DNA of 57,071 bases from CALHKP01 sp963558075. Lineage in GTDB: Bacteria; Bacillota; Clostridia; Peptostreptococcales; Anaerovoracaceae. The first letter of the stretch is position 1, and the number at the start of each line of letters is the position of its first letter. The notes under the pieces were generated by a model, which made no database searches, was not told where the DNA came from, and was given only the letters and a program-made list of their open reading frames with translations. The stretch spans positions 1-57,071 of the forward strand of contig CAUWFN010000013.1 in assembly GCA_963558075.1 (NCBI GenBank), read 5' to 3'. Below, piece after piece: positions 53,793 through 57,071 of the stretch. The position numbers and the translations under genes are program-made.

Positions 53793-53867
53793 AAAAATTT
53801 CCTATTCGATATAACAAAACTACTCGCCGCCTAATATTTTCCGGCATCTCAATTTTTGCGAAAAATA

Positions 53868-55544
53868 CTAGAACAGTCCTGTAATCTTACCCTGATTGTC
53901 AACATCAATGCGCTCTGCTGCAGGAACTTTTGGAAGGCCAGGCATTGTCATAATCTCACCAGTCTTTACAACGATAAATCCTGCACCTGCATTAACCTTC
54001 AGGTCAGTTATAGTGATATTGAAGTTCTTTGGTGCTCCCAGAAGTGATGGATCATCTGAGAAACTGTACTGAGTCTTTGCCATACATACAGGCATATCTG
54101 TATATCCAAGATCTGTAAGCTCCTTAAGCTGTTTTGCTGCTTTCTTTTCGAAGATTACACCATCCGCTCTGTAAATCTTCTTTGCAACTGTTTCGATTTT
54201 TTCTCTGATAGGCATGTCAAGAGAGTAAACAAAATCAAAATTGTTTTCCTGTTCGCATAGCTTAACAACTTCTTCTGCAAGCTGCACGCCGCCTTCTCCG
54301 CCATTTGCCCATACTCTGCTGAGTACAACGTTTACGCCAAGTTCTTTGCATTTACGTTCAACAAGTTCGATTTCTGCAGGTGTATCAGTAGGGAACTCGT
54401 TGATTGCAACAACAGCAGGAAGACCAAAGTGTTTTGTAACGTTTTCTAGGTGCTGAAGAAGGTTTGGCATACCCTTTTCGAGTGCTTCTAGGTTCTCGTT
54501 GTTTAGGTCTGCCTTTGCAACGCCACCATGATATTTCAGAGCTCTTACTGTAGCAACGATAACACATGCTGAAGGCTTAAGTCCTGCTTTTCTACACTTG
54601 ATATCTACGAATTTTTCTGCTCCAAGATCAGCTGCAAATCCGGCTTCTGTAACAACATAGTCTGCAAGCTTAAGAGCAACCTTTGTTGCCATAATTGAGT
54701 TGCATCCATGAGCGATATTTGCAAATGGTCCACCATGAATAAACGCAGGTGTTCCCTCTAATGTCTGAACAAGGTTTGGTTTTAGAGCATCCTTTAAAAG
54801 AGCAGCAGCTGCACCATGAGCTTTGATCTGACCTGCAGTTACAGGTTCTCCATCATATGTATATCCTACTACGATACTTGCAAGTTTTTCTTTAAGATCA
54901 TCGATGTCTTTTGATAGGCATAAGATAGCCATGATTTCACTTGCAACAGTAATTTCAAATCCGTCTTCTCTAGGAACTCCGTTTACCTTTCCGCCAAGAC
55001 CATCAACGATGAATCTGAGCTGTCTATCATTCATGTCTACAGCTCTCTTCCATGTAATTCTTCTAGGGTCAATATTAAGAGCATTGCCCTGATGGATATG
55101 GTTGTCAAGCATAGCTGCAATCAGGTTATTTGCAGCTCCAATAGCATGAAAGTCTCCAGTAAAGTGAAGGTTAATGTCTTCCATTGGCACAATCTGAGCG
55201 TATCCTCCGCCTGCTGCACCGCCCTTTACACCAAACACTGGTCCAAGTGAAGGTTCACGAAGAGCAGCGATTACATTCTTTCCAATTTTGCTTAGAGCGT
55301 CAGTAAGACCAACAGATGTTGTAGTCTTTCCTTCTCCAGCAGGTGTTGGTGAAATAGCTGTAACAAGAATAAGCTTGCCGTCTTCTTTGTCTTTCATATC
55401 ATCAAGAATATTGTAGTCTACCTTTGCCTTGTATTTTCCGTAAAGTTCAAGGTATTTTTCATCGACACCGGCTTTTTCCGCAATCTCCCTGATATCTTTC
55501 ATCTCGGCTTCCTGTGCAATCTGAATATCTGTCTTAATCTCCAT
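53868..55544 (-). CDS. fhs: Formate-tetrahydrofolate ligase
   Basis: 558 aa, full length. ATP-dependent activation of formate to 10-formyl-THF, reversible in fermenters. The P-loop TPAGEGKTT is at 67-75, with EPSLGPVFGVKGGAAGGGYA and the C-terminal MPGLPKVPAAERIDVD. AGGAGG precedes the ATG. With fchA and folD it forms the formate-to-methylene-THF branch found in acetogens and in glycine/purine fermenters. No metF or other Wood-Ljungdahl genes are in the window. Confidence 0.97.
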   Translation of the reverse strand: MEIKTDIQIAQEAEMKDIREIAEKAGVDEKYLELYGKYKAKVDYNILDDMKDKEDGKLILVTAISPTPAGEGKTTTSVGLTDALSKIGKNVIAALREPSLGPVFGVKGGAAGGGYAQIVPMEDINLHFTGDFHAIGAANNLIAAMLDNHIHQGNALNIDPRRITWKRAVDMNDRQLRFIVDGLGGKVNGVPREDGFEITVASEIMAILCLSKDIDDLKEKLASIVVGYTYDGEPVTAGQIKAHGAAAALLKDALKPNLVQTLEGTPAFIHGGPFANIAHGCNSIMATKVALKLADYVVTEAGFAADLGAEKFVDIKCRKAGLKPSACVIVATVRALKYHGGVAKADLNNENLEALEKGMPNLLQHLENVTKHFGLPAVVAINEFPTDTPAEIELVERKCKELGVNVVLSRVWANGGEGGVQLAEEVVKLCEQENNFDFVYSLDMPIREKIETVAKKIYRADGVIFEKKAAKQLKELTDLGYTDMPVCMAKTQYSFSDDPSLLGAPKNFNITITDLKVNAGAGFIVVKTGEIMTMPGLPKVPAAERIDVDNQGKITGLF

Positions 55545-55565
55545 ATTATTCCTCCTTGCTGACTT

Positions 55566-56231
55566 CTATTTTAAATTCTTTAAAAAACTTTTTCTGTGTA
55601 TCGGCGTAATGCCTTTTTCTCTTATACCCTCGTAGTGAGCCTTTGTACCGTAGCCTTTGTTGCTAGCAAAGCTATATCCAGGGTAAACATTCTCATATTC
55701 AACCATCATCCTGTCCCTTGTAACCTTTGCAACCACAGACGCTGCAGCAATAGAAATGCTTCGTGCATCGCCCTTTATGAGGGACATCTGCTCCTTTTCT
55801 ACCTCGTCTATTTTCATCGCATCAAAGAGAACAAAATCGATTTGTTTATCAAAGCCTCTCGAAGCAAGCATCTCGTCAGCAGCCTTTACAGCCTTTCTCA
55901 TAGCAAGCTTAGTCGCCTCGAGAATATTGATTTCGTCGATTACAAAATTGTCTTCCATTCCTATTCCATAGCAGACTGCTTCCTCTAAAATTGCAGGATA
56001 AAGAGCTTCTCGTTTTTTTTCTGTAAGCTTCTTTGAATCATCTAGACCTATCAAACTAGATTTTTCTGGAAGCACTACACATGCTGCAACAACAGGACCT
56101 GCGAGAGGACCCCTTCCAACCTCGTCAACGCCCGCAACAAATTCATAGCCTTTTGATCTCAAATCAAGCTCGAACTCCTGCATTTCTTCAAAACGAGCCT
56201 TCTGCTTCTCAAGACGCTCCTGCTTAGTCAT
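55566..56231 (-). CDS. rnhB: Ribonuclease HII
   Basis: 221 aa. Removes ribonucleotides and RNA primers from RNA-DNA hybrids. The catalytic motif is GVDEVGRGPLAGP with D36/E37, followed by LFDAMK and KGDARSISIAAASVVAK. It overlaps rbgA by 8 bp, an ordinary Firmicute pairing, and lies 21 bp before fhs. Confidence 0.96.
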   Translation of the reverse strand: MTKQERLEKQKARFEEMQEFELDLRSKGYEFVAGVDEVGRGPLAGPVVAACVVLPEKSSLIGLDDSKKLTEKKREALYPAILEEAVCYGIGMEDNFVIDEINILEATKLAMRKAVKAADEMLASRGFDKQIDFVLFDAMKIDEVEKEQMSLIKGDARSISIAAASVVAKVTRDRMMVEYENVYPGYSFASNKGYGTKAHYEGIREKGITPIHRKSFLKNLK

Positions 56232-57069
56232 TTTCCGGCACCTCTAAAGTAATATGTCCAATCTTTGAGGATCTAAACTCATCAAGAACTGTTCTTGCAC
56301 ATCTTTCGTAATCGATTCTCTTTCCTGGAAGAATGAATCCACGCTTTCTTGCAATTTCCTCCATAGTATCAAGAGGCATCTCGCACACTTCATCAAGCTT
56401 ATATCTTTCCATAAGCATATCAGGATATCTTTCCTGAAGAACTGTAATAAGCTCAAGAGCAAGAGTCGCTATATCCACAACCTCATCCTTTATTGAACCA
56501 CAGAAAGCAAGGTTAAGCCCTACCTTAGGATCCTCAAACTTAGGCCATAGAATTCCTGGTGTATCTAGAAGCTGCATTCCGTTTTTCAGAGTCAGCCACT
56601 GCTTTCCTTTAGTTACACCTGGTCTATCGCCTGTCTGCGCGCTCTTTTTGCCTGTAAGCCTGTTAATAAGTGAAGACTTTCCAACATTAGGAACGCCAAC
56701 AATCATAAGTCTCAGATTTCTCTTTCTTATCTGGTCTTTGTTCTTGAGCTCCTGCTCCTTTAGAAGTGCTTTTTCAAGAACGTTTACTCCTCCGCCACGC
56801 ATGCAGTTCATAGCAATAGTTCTGCTTCCATCCTTTGATAGCTCATCAATCCAAAGACGGTTAGCCTTTTCATCTGAAAGGTCACTCTTATTTAAAACTA
56901 TAATTCTCTTTTTGTCTTTTATTAAATCATCTATAATCGGGTTTCTGCTCGAAACAGGTATTCTGGCATCGATAACCTCAACAACAAGATCTACTGCCTT
57001 GAGGTTTTCTGAAATCAGTTCCCTGGTTTTCTTCATGTGCCCCGGATACCAGTTAATATTTTCTATCAT
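56224..57069 (-). CDS. rbgA: Ribosome biogenesis GTPase RbgA (YlqF)
   Basis: 281 aa, complete at the window edge. Circularly permuted GTPase needed for late 50S assembly. G4 NKSD is at 60-63 ahead of G1 GVPNVGKS at 125-132 and G3 DTPG at 169-172. The N-terminal WYPGHMKKTRELI and the C-terminal ANTAR-like domain (near 200-270) fit. Its promoter lies outside the window. Confidence 0.96.
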   Translation of the reverse strand: MIENINWYPGHMKKTRELISENLKAVDLVVEVIDARIPVSSRNPIIDDLIKDKKRIIVLNKSDLSDEKANRLWIDELSKDGSRTIAMNCMRGGGVNVLEKALLKEQELKNKDQIRKRNLRLMIVGVPNVGKSSLINRLTGKKSAQTGDRPGVTKGKQWLTLKNGMQLLDTPGILWPKFEDPKVGLNLAFCGSIKDEVVDIATLALELITVLQERYPDMLMERYKLDEVCEMPLDTMEEIARKRGFILPGKRIDYERCARTVLDEFRSSKIGHITLEVPEND

Positions 57070-57071
57070 AC

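Noticed and set aside
53793..53867. Terminator between fhs and fchA
   Set aside because: Only a short TTTTT-CGC-AAAAA pairing without a GC stem; read-through is likely.
1..57071. CRISPR arrays, transposases, prophage genes, tRNA or rRNA genes
   Set aside because: No regular direct repeats, mobile-element proteins or recognisable RNA genes were seen on either strand.

Overview
The window looks like a chromosomal stretch from an obligately anaerobic, low-GC Firmicute of the class Clostridia. The evidence is an oxygen-independent (cbi-type) cobalamin pathway, AGA-rich and A/T-ending codons, a T-box leader, Shine-Dalgarno-driven TTG/GTG starts, and an fhs-fchA-folD one-carbon set. A family such as Anaerovoracaceae (Family XIII) or Peptostreptococcaceae is possible, but I cannot fix it from sequence alone. 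I see no rRNA or tRNA genes, CRISPR array, insertion sequence or prophage.

Layout, minus strand unless stated. (1) 27-701: M50 membrane protease. (2) 728-22152: one very large cobalamin operon. A consensus promoter (22124-22152) is followed by a cobalamin riboswitch (21934-22095) and an intrinsic terminator (21805-21829). The genes then run cbiD-cbiL-cbiF-cbiG-hemA-cbiH-cbiJ-cysG(N)-hemC-cobA/hemD-hemB-hemL-cbiX-cbiET-cbiA-cbiB-cobD-cbiP. After an internal promoter near 4170 come cobO-cbiC and a MurT/GatD-like pair, closed by a terminator at 732-763. The set runs from glutamyl-tRNA to adenosylcobinamide phosphate. The lower-ligand genes (cobU/cobS/cobT/cobC) and cobalt transport are not here. 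(3) 22163-33877: housekeeping operon glyA-plsX-rnc-smc-ftsY-der-plsY-gpsA-miaB. (4) 33917-40852: valS-folC-lipid kinase-GNAT-ThrE pair, behind a promoter and a valine T-box. (5) 40857-48219: branched-chain amino acid genes ilvB-ilvN-ilvC-ilvD-ilvA, then ilvE on its own promoter. (6) 48324-52146, PLUS strand: a four-gene cell-surface acylation-type cassette (SGNH hydrolase, DUF4358 protein, MBOAT acyltransferase, DHHW protein), convergent with (7). (7) 52254-57069: rbgA-rnhB-fhs-fchA-folD.

The most unusual points are these. The MurT/GatD-like pair at the end of the B12 operon appears to have lost the amidotransferase catalytic residues. FolD lacks the cyclohydrolase lysine and glutamine and sits beside an FchA cyclohydrolase that could replace the lost step. 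The plus-strand MBOAT/DHHW/SGNH/DUF4358 cassette has no known substrate. A valine T-box heads an operon that ends in a ThrE-type amino acid exporter pair. The riboswitch P1 strand and its terminator carry the same ACCGAT element, which suggests the switching mechanism.
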